Part shown: positions 62,826-64,000 of the stretch, piece after piece
Numbering within the stretch: the first letter of the stretch is position 1
Layout of the letters: each line of letters starts with the position of its first letter
From: Perkinsus olseni
Taxonomy: Eukaryota; Perkinsozoa; Perkinsida; Perkinsidae
Reading direction: 5' to 3'
Length of the DNA stretch: 64,000 nt
Assembly (NCBI GenBank): GCA_013115135.1
Contig: JABANP010000183.1
Span: 1-64,000, forward strand
Program-made: the position numbers and the translations under genes
Notes under the pieces: generated by a model
The model's input: the letters and a program-made list of their open reading frames with translations, nothing else
Told to the model about the DNA's origin: nothing
Database searches by the model: none

Positions 62826-64000
62826 AGTCTTTAGTATAGAGTTCAAACTACTAGCTAGATTCTTTGAGATTCTGGCTAGAAACCGCCGGCTCTCCAGAGA
62901 ATAATTTTTAGTGAAGACTAATTTTTGTTGGATTTTTGACTCCCCTTCTCAAGCCCTACGGGCCATCAGTTTCCCTCTCGCAACGGTGCTTAGTCTGCCG
63001 GTGTGAGTGGACCGGTTGAAGGAAGCTCGTTTTCAGCACATACGTTACGGGATAGAGAATCTGTGTCGAACTTGATGGTTGTTGCTGTTGTTGTAGCTGC
63101 TTATGAGTATTATCCTTTTAGTTGGATCGCTTGAGCGCATTCTTTGCGGCCGGGGAAGATGGCCGATGATGGTATGTCCTTTTTTCAGCACTCACTGTGC
63201 ATCGAACTTCGCTGGGGCCGAGCATGGCCGTTTGACTAGTCATTCGGTAAATGGGCCGTAGAAGACCCGCTGTAGGTCGAATTATAGTGGTAAATTTCAG
63301 TGTACTTTTACTACTCCTCTCACTTCTCTCTTCATACCATTGATGCCATGAGTTCAGTTTCGCGTGGCGTAGCCTCATCGCTACTGTAGCGACGCTACAC
63401 CACTCCCTGCTGAGGTGAATTCCGGAGGGTTTTCGAAGGGGGTTTAATCGGAGGTGAAACCAAGGCGGCCGGGCGTTCTACATGAAACGCTTGCGGAACC
63501 CATTCTAAGAATGGCATTCTTAGAATGCGCTCCGAGAATGCGATCCGTTGAGCACGTCTCGGAATCGATTCCGGAAAACATTCCGAAATATTCGAGAATG
63601 GAATCTTCTGAACATGATTTGAGAATGAGTCCTAAGAATCGGCTCAAGGCATGCTCCACCGCAGCACATCAGTCAGCTGGGAGTGTTGGGTGGGACTGTG
63701 GTGTAAATAAGCCCGAGACCCGAAGACCGGTAGACATCGCCAGAATATCCAACACGCCTCGGGCCAGTGGCCAACACAACACCGCAGTCACATTGCCTTG
63801 CACGCAAGCACACAGGCAATGTCTCCCAGAAAACTAACCAAGGGTAAACGAAAAATTTCCTCGGAAACCGGCCCGAAAGACCTTCTCGCGCCGGGTACCG
63901 CTCCCTACAACCTCAAACGCAATATACCATTGCTACCATTACGGTCGACTACTGGGGCGCGCGAGCAGCCCGCGCACGAACAATGCTTGCTACGTTCGCT
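62826..64000. other. 3' flank of copy 3 and unassigned end
   Basis: Shared flank to about 63490, the GAATG/CATTC-rich dispersed repeat to about 63650, then unassigned sequence to the window end. Nothing recognised after 63660. Confidence 0.5.
63378..63398 (+). repeat. 14-bp palindromic insertion, empty site known
   Basis: Arm TCGCTAC, centre T, inverted arm, then CGCTAC again. The partner at 54427 reads CATCGCTACACCA, exactly 14 bp shorter. Confidence 0.95.

Larger units (their letters stand above)
60733..63490 (+). repeat. Segmental duplication, partner at 51745-54540
   Basis: Carries chitinase-like copy 3. Similarity ends at about 63640 where the flanks diverge. Confidence 0.9.

Noticed and set aside
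63471..63496. 10-bp difference between sister blocks at GCGTTC/AACGC as another palindromic insertion
   Set aside because: Its length and layout do not fit the 7-1-7-6 geometry; an ordinary indel or deletion in the sister is as likely.
48400..63500. CRISPR array
   Set aside because: The short palindromes are not evenly spaced, have different sequences at each site and lack a common repeat; the genome is eukaryotic.

Overview
The window is nuclear DNA of a eukaryote, most likely a protist. Genes are split by GT-AG introns as short as 50-51 nt. Housekeeping genes of eukaryotic type are present (a Ca2+/H+ exchanger, TRAPPC4, a mitochondrial S16 ribosomal protein, a mitochondrial carrier), and the rest is lineage-specific secreted proteins and repeats. 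An alveolate of the Perkinsus kind would fit, but this is an inference from gene style only; no diagnostic rRNA is present.

Layout. 1-5.5 kb: a many-exon vacuolar-type Ca2+/H+ exchanger (+ strand) whose introns carry tRNA-like repeats and tandemly copied splice sites. 7-28 kb: five copies (two damaged) of an unrecognised secreted family ending in a TGIGKPY-containing domain, and three genes of a second secreted family built from a six-cysteine module. 32.8-35.4 kb: an intronless mitochondrial carrier protein and a Thr-rich secreted protein flanked by the same six-cysteine modules. 37.9-40.6 kb: an intact-looking DNA transposon with perfect 127-bp terminal inverted repeats, a 6-bp target duplication and a 742-residue transposase-like ORF. 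41.5-46.1 kb: three minus-strand housekeeping genes (mitochondrial S16, TRAPPC4, MgtE/SLC41-type Mg2+ transporter). 46-64 kb: a segmentally duplicated region with three copies of a three-exon secreted protein that looks like a catalytically dead GH18 chitinase-like protein, and a 1.88-kb tandem duplication.

The most striking signal is not a gene. By eye I find 32 sites, all outside recognised exons, with exactly one geometry: a 7-bp arm, one free centre base, the reverse complement of the arm, then a repeat of the last 6 bases of the arm (or the mirror image of this). Where a paralogous copy of the locus exists inside the window it usually lacks exactly 14 bp, so these are insertions made almost wholly from the local target sequence. 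Chance expectation for 13 matched positions in 64 kb on two orientations is about 0.002. Longer perfect palindromes (arms 10-27 bp), again with a single centre base, occur beside them. This looks like a recurrent, fixed-geometry templated insertion or repair/excision scar process, which I do not recognise from the literature I know.

Gene models here are assembled by hand from reading frames, splice consensus and remembered family motifs; no database search was possible.
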